Assembly (NCBI GenBank): GCA_021029095.1
Contig: JAJOHG010000010.1
Location: 558,001 to 622,000, forward strand
Source of the DNA: Phellopilus nigrolimitatus
Lineage: Eukaryota > Basidiomycota > Agaricomycetes > Hymenochaetales > Hymenochaetaceae
Reading direction: 5' to 3'
Length of the DNA stretch: 64,000 nt
Shown here in pieces: positions 55,901 to 64,000 of the stretch; the stretch's first letter is position 1, and the number at the start of each line of letters is the position of its first letter. The notes beneath the pieces are model-generated. The model saw only the letters and a program-made list of their open reading frames with translations, did not search any database and had not been told where the DNA came from. A program made the translations under genes and the position numbers.

Positions 55901-57783
55901 ACCGCTCATTCTCCTCCTTTCGCAGACGCTCCTTCTCCTCTTCCTCCTTTCGCGCACGCTCTTCCTCCTCTTCTTTACGCTTGCGCTCGAGCTCTGCCTC
56001 CACCCTCACCCGCTCCCTCTCTTCCTCCTCCTTACGCACCTTCTCCTTCTCCTCCTCCTCCCTTCGCTTCTTGTCTTCCTCTGCCTTCTTCACTCGTTCC
56101 TCCTCATCCTTCTTCTTCCTCTCCTCCTCCGCCTTCGCCTCTCGCTTCTTCCGCTCCTCCTCCTCCTTCGCCTTCTGTAACCGTTCCTCCTGATCACGTT
56201 TGGTTTTCTCCTCCGCAATACGCTTCAACCGCGCCTCCTCGGTCTCGAGGCGCACCGTCGCGCGGCGATTTTTCTCGGCTGCAGGTGTCGAAGGAACCGA
56301 TGGCGTCTGCCTGCGCAAGCCATTGAAATCTACCTCATGCCCCGACGCATCCGTGATTTTAACCTTACTTTGCCGCTGCTGAAGAGCCTGTGCGGGCGGA
56401 ACTTGACCAGGCACAAACGCACTCGCATTCGTGTTAAGGCGCGGGCCGGCGCTCGGAAGTTGCGCTGCGATTCCGGTGGGTGGAGTCCCTGGAGGTTGCA
56501 GAGGGGGCGGGGGTTGCCGAGGCGACACGGGTAGTCCATGCGGGTGTGCTTGCGGCGTCTGTGGATGTGGTCCGGGCTGCTGCTGCTGTTGATGCATTTG
56601 CCATGGCTGCGGCGGGTACTGCATATATTGCTCAGCGCCAGGCATACCTGCCATATTTGGCGGCATGTATTGGTATTGATGATACTGTGATATATTTAGC
56701 TCCGGCTTTGTGATGCATCACTGAGAAAGACCACTCACATAATACCCTGCTGTCCATGGCACGGGTTGCATCGTTGGTTGCATTCCCGAAACAGGCGTGG
56801 GCTGGTGTTGGTTGTGATGGTGAGGTTGATGTGGCGGCGGTCCAAGGCGAGGGGAGGGCATCCCGGTAGCGTTTGGCCCGGGAGGGCCATTTGCGACAGG
56901 CGGTCTGTTCGCTGCGCCGTTCGGCATCTGACGCGGGAACGAAGGAGAGCGCGGACCGCCACCAACATTTTGGTTGCGCATTGCCTGCGGCACGAAGGGC
57001 TGCGGGGGCTGTGGGTACCCTTGCGGCGGCTGAGCGTGAGCATGCGGAAGCCCGTGAGGACCTGGGCCAGCGGGTCCGGACGCATTTTGGGATTGTGGTG
57101 GCGGGCCCGCAGGCGATAAGGTGCTGGAGCGCATCGGCGGCGACGCAATACTCTCAGAAAAATTAGAGGTAACGGGAGAGGAGGTTTTGGTGCTACTTCC
57201 GCCGCCACGGAAGAAAGCGGAAACGTCGACCTTAGTCTTAAGCGGCATTGCGGCAGATGTAGTGGCAGTGGTCGAAGCCGCTGACGATGTCGAGGCTGTG
57301 GAAGAGATCGAAGAAACGGGAGTCAGTGAAGACTTTCCATTAAGAGTACTTTTCGTCGCCTCTATCGAGCCAAAGGACTGCACAGGCCGCGATTCGGATT
57401 TCGCAGCGGGCGGAGCTTGGGCCGGCGATGAAGATGGAGGAGTGGATTTATCGCTAACGGTGCCGTTCACCGTTCCGAAACTTATCGGATTTGCTACAAT
57501 GAAGTGGGTCAGAGGAGGCGAGGATGGCGGAAAAGGCTGAAAATGGCGCACCCGTCTTGGCCGGGGGAACACTGCCTCTCGGTCCACTTGCGATCCCAAC
57601 ACCAACGGCTGCATTTCCGAATTGCGAGGATCTTCTCGAATGGGTCGGAGCGACGGGTGCTGGAGACTGAGAGCGAGGAGAGGAGGCTGCGGAGGTGGAT
57701 TGGGGTGGGCCCTTAGCCCAAGCCGACTTTTGTGGGAGAGGCGCGGGTGTCTTTGCTACAGACGTTGATGAACCCTTGTTCAT
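52927..57783 (-). CDS. TIF4631: Translation initiation factor eIF4G
   Basis: Six exons (57552-57783, 56739-57493, 55519-56684, 54079-55456, 53940-54023, 52927-53886) total 1524 residues with all phases consistent. The N-terminal half is low-complexity (Pro/Gln/Ser; NMAGMPGAEQYMQYPPQPW), then a very long Glu/Lys/Arg coiled coil (about 55800-56220). The eIF4E-binding motif YDRDFLM (residues 719-725, of the YxxxxL-phi form) sits across the third intron. The MIF4G domain (RSLLNKLTMEKFESISNQII through GLGLVKFIGELFKLQMLTER) binds eIF4A and RNA; DTIELRERKWNTRIAVAA follows. The C-terminus holds an MA3-like helical domain (FAIRNLDEAEDYFTALPAEH to DNDKLLALSA). eIF4G scaffolds the cap-binding complex. 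Start at 57783 (MNKGSSTSVAKT) chosen over in-frame upstream codons. Symbol by orthology only. Confidence 0.93.
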
Positions 57784-59057
57784 TCTGCCACACGTCGATT
57801 GAGAACAAAAATCGCAAACAATCCAAGGTGGATCGCTCACAGACTACTGAGTGGGGATCGGTTTGAATGAAAAGATTCGTTGTCGATTTTTTGAACTTGT
57901 TGGAGGATGTCCTGTGCTTGGGTGGTCGTAAAACTTGACCTGCCAGCAGGCAACAGTCTTGATCGCTCAACAGGCGAGAGCCGGTGGTGAAGAAGGAAGA
58001 TAGGGGACTGAAGAGTCCGATTGCGGTCGTCCTGGAGTAGGAACGACGAGGCAGGAGGCAAAGGCCGTAAAAAATCCACTCGCGACCACTCCATGATTAC
58101 TTCGTCGTGTTCACACGCTCCGTTGCGGTGTAAATGTCACCGCTGTGGCTCAGACTTTTTGATTCACGCTCTATCATTGTATTACACCTTATAAATCCAG
58201 GAAATAAGTCGTGCAAGCCATCACATCTAATTTCAATAAGTTTCTCCTACTATACGAGCATTTTTTGGTGGAAGCAATTGTCTCGGTTCAAATAATGTTA
58301 TTTTCTCTTTATGCTCTGTGACATTTCTGTTCCGAAAAAGAAGGTGGATCCAGTCACAAGGAAAGTACACCTAACCATTACCATCGAATCCAAGGCGATG
58401 TCTCCTAGCTTTACAATATTACAGCATTCATATAAGGCGAAGGTGAATAAGTTGAGCATCAAAAATTATGCTAACAGAATTGTTGCTGACTTTTGACCAT
58501 CGGCGACAACATGATCCGGTGCGCCCGATGCGGTCTAACGATGATCCATGACTCCTAAACGCCATTCAGTCTCAAGGCTGGCCAACTTGAACTTCACCAT
58601 TGGAAATGCCTGTTCTTGTGTACCTGAACATATTTATATTTCGCAAGTCCCAAAAGACTCGTTACAGTCTTCCCTCGCTCATGAATTCGAACCGCGTCGT
58701 AGCAATGTAACGAATCGGTATGGTATGCGATGCAATCATATTAGGCGTGGTCAGATATGGCGATCCAACGCGTGATCCAAAAGTGCGATCCAACAGAAGC
58801 TCGAGTGGATCGCGGACCCCGAAAACCGCACGATCCATGCGATCCAGCTTGGATCGATCCAGAAAAGTGAATCGACTCTGGAGTCGATTCACTTGCCTGG
58901 ATCGCGTCATGATCCGCTGTCCTTGTTGACTCTTAATCACAATTTTGTACACTTTTGTTACCTTATCTCTTAAGTAACAAAATCCTTGTTTACTCTACTG
59001 AAATTTTTTTTATGGCGCTACCGGCACACATCCTGTTGTGCACATCCCTCGCAAACC
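57784..59057. other. Intergenic with GATCC-rich structured block
   Basis: The first 300 bases are eIF4G leader/promoter. A block at 58495-58545 and 58755-58915 is dense in gatcc/ggatc motifs and includes a 28-base palindrome (agtgaatcgactc-tg-gagtcgattcact) near 58866-58893. This looks like subterminal repeats of a small transposon, but clean ends and a target duplication were not found. Confidence 0.5.
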
Positions 59058-60292
59058 ATGCCACCCAAAGGCAGTAAAAAAGAAATCAAACCCTCCAAAG
59101 ACAACTCTGCTGATAGCGAGAAGGCAATCAAAAAAGCCAATCGAAAGAAGAAGGATGTTGAACCAACGGATCTCACCGGCGAAGGTGATGTTGACGAAGA
59201 ACTCGAAGTCGAGTGAGTCTTCCATGATTGATGTGTCCCTATGCTGTATTGACTTTTGTGCAGTTGGGGGGTGCATGATTATACATGGACACTCATTGCG
59301 GCAATTCTTGAGAATGAGCTCATAAAGAAAGGTCTTTTCCCGCCGCCTGGTGCCAATGCATCAACAAAAAACGGAGGCGGAAAGGTCAAGACCGACTTTC
59401 ACTTCATGTTGGCACACGAAGTTTTTGGGGCGGAAGGATGCGTGTATGCGGATGCTTTTCTTCGCGCGAAAACGAAGAAGGAGAAGGATGTATGGGCCAG
59501 AAAAATCAAAAATAGGATGAAGAGGTGCGTAGATACGTTTTCAGCTGTGCATATATCAAGTTTAATTCACAAATGTCCCACAGGCTTACTGAATTGACAA
59601 AAAGGTACACTCAAGAGCTTGGAGAGACGGGTGCTGGGATAAACTCTGCACAAGAAATCGACATGTCACAGAACAACAGCTTTACGAACAAGTGGGGTAA
59701 GCCAATTGCATTTCAAGCCCATTACCATGCAGATAAAGGTGCTAAACTACTGGCAGAGCAAATTTCGAAAAGTTTTCCTTTCTTTTTTGAGTGGCGCAAC
59801 CTCATTGGAGAACGTCCGAATACAAATCCCGTGGGTCTCGGGAACAGTTCAACTGATGTTGATCTCTCGGTGTTGTCACGCGGCGATGGCGATCCAAAGA
59901 CAGAAGATACGGATGCAGTTGATTTTTTTGATGATCTCTCAGAGCTTGGCGACAGTGTTACTGCCTCTGAAGTTACTCGAACCTCAGCAAAGCGCAAAGC
60001 GAGCAAGTCCGACATCGATATCAAGCCCAGTACAACACCAGGTGCCGCCGAGCGTACAGCAAAAGCAACAGCAGCAACAAAAAAGGCCAAGCCTTTTGAT
60101 GCACTACTCAGTGTGGCAGCAGAGGAGGAGAGGACGAAGCAGGCACAGATCGCGCTCGCACAGGCACAAGCAGAGGTTGATATGCAAAGGGTGAAGTCGG
60201 AGGCAGAGGTGAAGAAAGAACTGCTAAAGGTGAAAGCTGAGGATAGACGGGCGAAGGCAGATTACAAGCTGAAAAAGATGGAACACTGTTAG
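59058..60292 (+). CDS. SANT/Myb-like domain protein with Lys-rich coiled-coil tail
   Basis: Three exons (59058-59212, 59264-59524, 59584-60292) give 374 residues. A basic, acidic leader (MPPKGSKKEIKPSKDNSADS) is followed by WGVHDYTWTLIAAILENELI, GGGKVKTDFHFMLAHEVFG, and FTNKWGKPIAFQAHYHADKG / FPFFFEWRNLIGERPNTNPV. The W/F spacing resembles SANT/Myb-like domains; the WR-..-RPN-.NP end resembles the family of the 6579-8811 gene. The C-terminal 100 residues are a charged coiled coil (EEERTKQAQIALAQAQAEVD). Likely nuclear; DNA binding is inferred, not shown. Its 3' end lies about 70 bases from an inverted LTR retroelement; such proteins often occur near transposons. Confidence 0.7.
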
Positions 60293-60364
60293 AGCACACC
60301 ACAAACCAAAAGGCTGAGGCGCAATACTCCAAAGCACAAGACGACAAGAGAGAGAATGCTAAGC

Positions 60365-60693
60365 TGACTTAGAAAGGGATCACACTTTGTGGTGGAGATT
60401 CTAAGAGAACTCGATTGAGCCTCCCAGATGTTTATTGCCTCTTTATATACTAAAACCTAGTGCGCACAGACCAAGCAGTACACTACCTAATATAGTTACA
60501 TTAGTGGAGCGAGTGGAGCTAATGACGTCATAGATGATGTCACTGTCGATGATGTCACTATGATGTCATGGTCTAGACTATGATGTCATGATGACGTCAG
60601 TGTAGAACGCTCTAGGCAATCATGTGACTCTAAATACTGAGAGGCCGCAAGTTCAAGACAAGGTAAGGGAAAATTAAAATACGTGTCATAACA
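60365..60693 (-). repeat. LTR of Ty3/gypsy element (3' LTR)
   Basis: On the minus strand the segment begins TGTTATGACACG immediately after the polypurine tract AAAGAGGGGGTGA and ends CTAAGTCA, giving TG...CA ends over 329 bases. It contains a run of gatgtcac / gatgatgtc repeats (plus strand 60525-60600). The opposite LTR lies outside the window, so identity and age cannot be judged. Confidence 0.8.
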
Positions 60694-60706
60694 TCACCCC
60701 CTCTTT
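60694..60706 (-). promoter_or_regulatory. Polypurine tract
   Basis: AAAGAGGGGGTGA on the minus strand, directly between the pol stop codon and the LTR. It is the expected primer site for plus-strand DNA synthesis in a retroelement. Confidence 0.85.
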
Positions 60707-63700
60707 AAGGATCGACTTCCAGACGATTGACAAAGTTGGTTGGAGTGGATGTGAAATTCTCATAAGGGCGGAAATTCAAGGCTTGGAAATCAGCCAGGCT
60801 GATGGACCGTGGCGCTGCTGGGTATCGTTTATAGAATTCTTTTATAAGTTTTTGTGACCCTTTGCAGTTTTCCTCTGGTTCCCAAGTATTGTTTTCATCT
60901 GTGTACCCTTTCCATTTGACTAGGAACTCCAACTTGTTTCTGCGTCGTCTAGCATCCAAAATTTCCTCTACTTCATAATCCTTCTCTTCTCCTACTTCTA
61001 TGGGTGGAGGTGGAGCAGCTCTTTGTCCAGGGATACTGGCAGCGGTGTGCAGGTGAATGCGCGAGACATTTACAACAGGATGTATTTTTATAGTGTTTGG
61101 GAGACGAAGTTGTACAGCATTTGGAGAAATGATACGCGTTATGGGGTATGGACCAATTCTTTTTTCAGCGAGTTTCCTAGAAGGTCGGTTTATTTTGAGG
61201 TTTGTGGTGTCTAACCAGACCTTATCTCCTACTTTGTATTTTGGAGCATCTCCTCGCCTTTGGTCCGCGTACTTCCGCATTTCCTCTTTTGCCTTTTCCA
61301 ATGCTGACTTTGCTTCCTCATGTATTCCTTTCATCCGATTTGCAAAGTCATCTGCCGCTTCTACTTTAGCATCCCTTCGTACTTCAAAACCCATGCGTGG
61401 ATTTCTTCCATAAACAGAGAAGAACGGGGAGATCTTTGTGGCTGTCTGTACTTTGTTGTTGTATGCAAATTCAGCCATAGCAGTCCAGGATGGCCAATTT
61501 TCTTGGCGATGATCAACAAACATCCTCAAATACTGCTCAATCTCTTGATTCATCCGTTCTGTTTGTCCATCTGTTTGTGGATGATATGCTGTGGACAGCT
61601 TGGTCTTGATCCCCAAAATGCTATTCAATTCTTTCATGAACGCTGATGCAAATTGTGGACCCCGATCCGAGATTACTGTTAGCGGTAACCCATGCAGTTT
61701 CCACACATGATCCCTATACAATGCTGCCAGTCCTAACGCCGAGGTCTCCTCTCTGGTGTTAATCACATGGATCTGTTTCGAGAAGCGATCACATACTACC
61801 AGTAGGGCATTAAACCCTTGTGCTTCTGGCAGTCCTGTCACAAAATCCACTGAAATATCTTCCCAAGGTGCAGTAGGAGTAGGATTAGGCATTAATTTCC
61901 CAGCAGGCTTCTCTGGTAAAGATTTATGACGCGCACAAGTATCACAGCCTTTGACATAAGCTTGTACAAACTTTGTCATCCCTGGCCACCAATAGTTTCG
62001 TGCAATCAATTCCAAAGTTTTCCAATTTCCTGGATGTCCTGCTACTACCGAATCGTGATGTAGTTTGACAATTTCTCTCCTGATCTGACCATCCTTTGGG
62101 ACATACACCTTTCCTCGATATAGGATTAAGCCTTGCTCCTCTTCCCATTCTTCGCCTCTCAACCTCTTTGTCCCTGACTTCCGCAATTCATCTGCCGCCT
62201 TCACCACCGCCTCATCCCAATCCTTTGCCTTCCTAATCTTCGTCAACAACTCTTTCTCTTCTCCATCTAACAAGACATGACCCTGTTGAGTCGCTTTGAT
62301 TTTGAAAAATTCTGGTTTCAACAAGACTACGTTTTTATTGTCATTCTCCACCCCCTCTTTAAGGTCCGAACGTCTCGAGAGGGAATCAGTCTTTTCCATT
62401 GTTTTGCCAGGTTTATGAAGAATTACAAAATCAAAGCGAGACAGGTAGAGGGACCAACGAGCTTGTCGACGATTAAGGTTTTTCGCCTTCATGAAGTATT
62501 CCAAATTCTTGTGATCAGTCCATATTTCAAATTTATGGGTTGAGCCTTCCAAATGGTGGCGCCATGCTTCAAGCGCTCGCATAATGCCCAATAATTCTTT
62601 GTCATGAACGTCATAGTTCCTTTCCACATCACTGAGCGATTTGGACAAATATGCGCACGGTCTCCATAATCCATCGTCACATTTCATGGAGAGTACTGCT
62701 CCTGTCGCAAAGTCTGATGCATCCGATTCAACACGTAATTCATTTCGTGGATCAGGAATAACAAGAACTGGTTGTTCACAGAAACGTGTCTTCAACTCGT
62801 CAAATGCCTTTTGTTCTCTTTCTCCCCATTCCCAAGAGTTTTCTTTCTTTTTCAAATCGTTCAAAGGCCTGGTGATTTTTGCAAAATCTTTGACGAAGCG
62901 ACGATAGAAATTTGCAAAACCTAAGAACGATTCAACGTCTCTGACTTTCTTGGGAACTGGCCAGTCTTTTACTGCTTCCACCTTCTCCTTCATCATGCTG
63001 ACCTCGCCATTTCTGATTATCATCCCCAAAAATTCCACTTCCTCGACTCCAAACACACACTTTTCGGGTTTTAGGAATAGATCATTTTCGCGAAGTCGTT
63101 TTAAGATCTCTTTGACAATGCGATCATTCTCCTCCATGGTCTTTGTAAAAACCAATATATCGTCGATGTAGATCACAACAACTCCCTCGATCATGAGATC
63201 ATTGAAGATATCGTTCATCATATTTTGGAACGTGCTTGGTGCATTGCACAATCCAAAGGTCATGACTAATGGTTCATACGCTCCCCTACTCGTTGCAAAG
63301 GCTGCCTTCCACTCGTCTCCTTCCTTGATTCGAACATTGTGATAACCCCATCGCAAATCCATCTTAGAGAAGTACTTGGCCCCTTTAAGCTTATCAATAA
63401 TTTCTGAGATCAAGGGAAGCGGGTACGCATTTTTGACAGTTCCTGAATTTAGGTACCGGTGATCTGTAATCATTCTGCGCTTCCCATCCTTCTTATTGAT
63501 AAAGAAAATAGGCGATGTCATTGGCGATTTAGAGGGCCGGATATATCCCTTGGCTTCTTGTTCCTGAATGAAGCGTCCCACCTCTTCATCTTCGTCCTGA
63601 GATAATGGATAAACCTTCGACTTCTTGGGAACAAAATCAGGTTTCAGGTTTATCTCATGATCCCATGGTTTTCTGGTCGGAAGCCGTTCTGACGTCTTTT

Positions 63701-64000
63701 GATCAAACACGTCTAAGAACTCGTGAAACCTTTCTGGCACCAAGTCCTTCCAGACAGGTGGTTCCGCTTTCTTCCAGTTTAGAGGTTTGGGGTCAGGACC
63801 AGATCCATCTTTCTCATCAATATAGCGAAGCCAAAACATTTCTTCCACAATCTTCCTGTCCAACTCGTCATCCTCATCTTCCTCGTCTGCTATCAACTCA
63901 GGCATAGGCTTCAACCTCCGTATCTTTGCCTCTTCCTCTCGCTTCTCACGCCTCTGCATCGAATGGCAAGTTTTTGGGCATCGAGTTAACTTGACTTCCC
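60705..64000 (-). CDS. Ty3/gypsy chromovirus Pol polyprotein (RT, RNase H, integrase, chromodomain), open to window edge
   Basis: The frame is open from the window edge (codons upstream of the ATG at 63959 remain open), so the gag/protease part and 5' LTR lie outside. Residue numbers from 63959: reverse transcriptase (DHRYLNSGTVKNAYPLP, then YIDD at about residues 264-267), RNase H (ESDASDFATGAVLS, YDVHDKELLGIMRALEAW, TDHKNLEYF), integrase zinc region (HHDSVVAGHPG...YWWPGM...CDTCARHK) and core with D,D,E (DISVDFVTGLP, VISDRGPQF, TERMNQEIEQY), a PYPITRIISPNAVQLRLP segment, and a C-terminal chromodomain (YEVEEILDARRRRNKLEFLV, WKGYTDENNTWEPEENC). No stop or frame change in about 3.3 kb, so the element may be recently active. 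It is convergent with the SANT-like gene. Confidence 0.95.
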   Translation of the reverse strand, partial: EVKLTRCPKTCHSMQRREKREEEAKIRRLKPMPELIADEEDEDDELDRKIVEEMFWLRYIDEKDGSGPDPKPLNWKKAEPPVWKDLVPERFHEFLDVFDQKTSERLPTRKPWDHEINLKPDFVPKKSKVYPLSQDEDEEVGRFIQEQEAKGYIRPSKSPMTSPIFFINKKDGKRRMITDHRYLNSGTVKNAYPLPLISEIIDKLKGAKYFSKMDLRWGYHNVRIKEGDEWKAAFATSRGAYEPLVMTFGLCNAPSTFQNMMNDIFNDLMIEGVVVIYIDDILVFTKTMEENDRIVKEILKRLRENDLFLKPEKCVFGVEEVEFLGMIIRNGEVSMMKEKVEAVKDWPVPKKVRDVESFLGFANFYRRFVKDFAKITRPLNDLKKKENSWEWGEREQKAFDELKTRFCEQPVLVIPDPRNELRVESDASDFATGAVLSMKCDDGLWRPCAYLSKSLSDVERNYDVHDKELLGIMRALEAWRHHLEGSTHKFEIWTDHKNLEYFMKAKNLNRRQARWSLYLSRFDFVILHKPGKTMEKTDSLSRRSDLKEGVENDNKNVVLLKPEFFKIKATQQGHVLLDGEEKELLTKIRKAKDWDEAVVKAADELRKSGTKRLRGEEWEEEQGLILYRGKVYVPKDGQIRREIVKLHHDSVVAGHPGNWKTLELIARNYWWPGMTKFVQAYVKGCDTCARHKSLPEKPAGKLMPNPTPTAPWEDISVDFVTGLPEAQGFNALLVVCDRFSKQIHVINTREETSALGLAALYRDHVWKLHGLPLTVISDRGPQFASAFMKELNSILGIKTKLSTAYHPQTDGQTERMNQEIEQYLRMFVDHRQENWPSWTAMAEFAYNNKVQTATKISPFFSVYGRNPRMGFEVRRDAKVEAADDFANRMKGIHEEAKSALEKAKEEMRKYADQRRGDAPKYKVGDKVWLDTTNLKINRPSRKLAEKRIGPYPITRIISPNAVQLRLPNTIKIHPVVNVSRIHLHTAASIPGQRAAPPPPIEVGEEKDYEVEEILDARRRRNKLEFLVKWKGYTDENNTWEPEENCKGSQKLIKEFYKRYPAAPRSISLADFQALNFRPYENFTSTPTNFVNRLEVDP

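Noticed and set aside
56200..56713. Apparent Gln/Pro-rich plus-strand gene
   Set aside because: Antisense of eIF4G's low-complexity exon; no independent splice structure.

Overview
The window is nuclear DNA of a filamentous basidiomycete (Agaricomycetes, probably Polyporales-like). The evidence is the dense short introns (about 50-110 bases) with GT..AG ends, GC-rich single-copy genes, and families typical of that group: basidiomycete HNH_2-type proteins, intron-poor F-box proteins, GT69 mannosyltransferases, M43 metalloproteases and a Ty3/gypsy chromovirus. No rRNA, CRISPR or convincing tRNA was seen. Species is not determinable from the sequence alone.

Layout. 0-9 kb: a CSC1/OSCA-type channel gene (14 exons) and a SANT/Myb-like gene (10 exons), preceded by an inverted chimeric scrap of the channel gene's 3' end fused to a piece of an HNH gene. 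9.6-16.4 kb: decayed HNH_2-family copies interrupted by three non-autonomous DNA transposons (one with a clear 8-base target duplication of hAT type), with an AT-rich F-box gene between them. 17-25 kb: a gene graveyard with a broken GT69 mannosyltransferase, a 5'-truncated cation/Ca2+ exchanger and an IRE1 kinase fragment joined to an unrelated tail. 25.7-28.1 kb: an unrecognised multi-pass membrane protein. 28.5-33.0 kb: a large inverted duplication (arms about 2.1 kb) carrying an intact TDA10-like glycerate kinase in the left arm and a dead copy in the right arm.

33.5-46.1 kb is ordinary gene space: RER1 (with 10- and 6-base exons), a steroid 5-alpha-reductase-like enzyme, a secreted M43 metalloprotease, a small secreted protein, a metacaspase and an arrestin-related trafficking adaptor with a PPxY motif. 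46-48.8 kb is gene-free apart from a near-perfect 127-base hairpin. 48.8-52.1 kb holds two unprocessed relics of translation-initiation factors (eIF2 gamma and a partial eIF4G) beside the intact eIF4G gene (52.9-57.8 kb). The right end has a second SANT/Myb-like gene and a chromovirus pol running off the window.

Functionally the intact genes are mostly unrelated housekeeping or secreted functions. The distinctive biology is genomic: repeated partial, unprocessed duplication (both direct and inverted), mosaic joins between unrelated gene pieces, and transposon insertion into relics. I see no operon-like or obviously new enzymatic system; the strongest candidates for follow-up are the large palindrome, the eIF4G partial copy lacking the eIF4E-binding motif, and the long hairpin at 48.1-48.3 kb.
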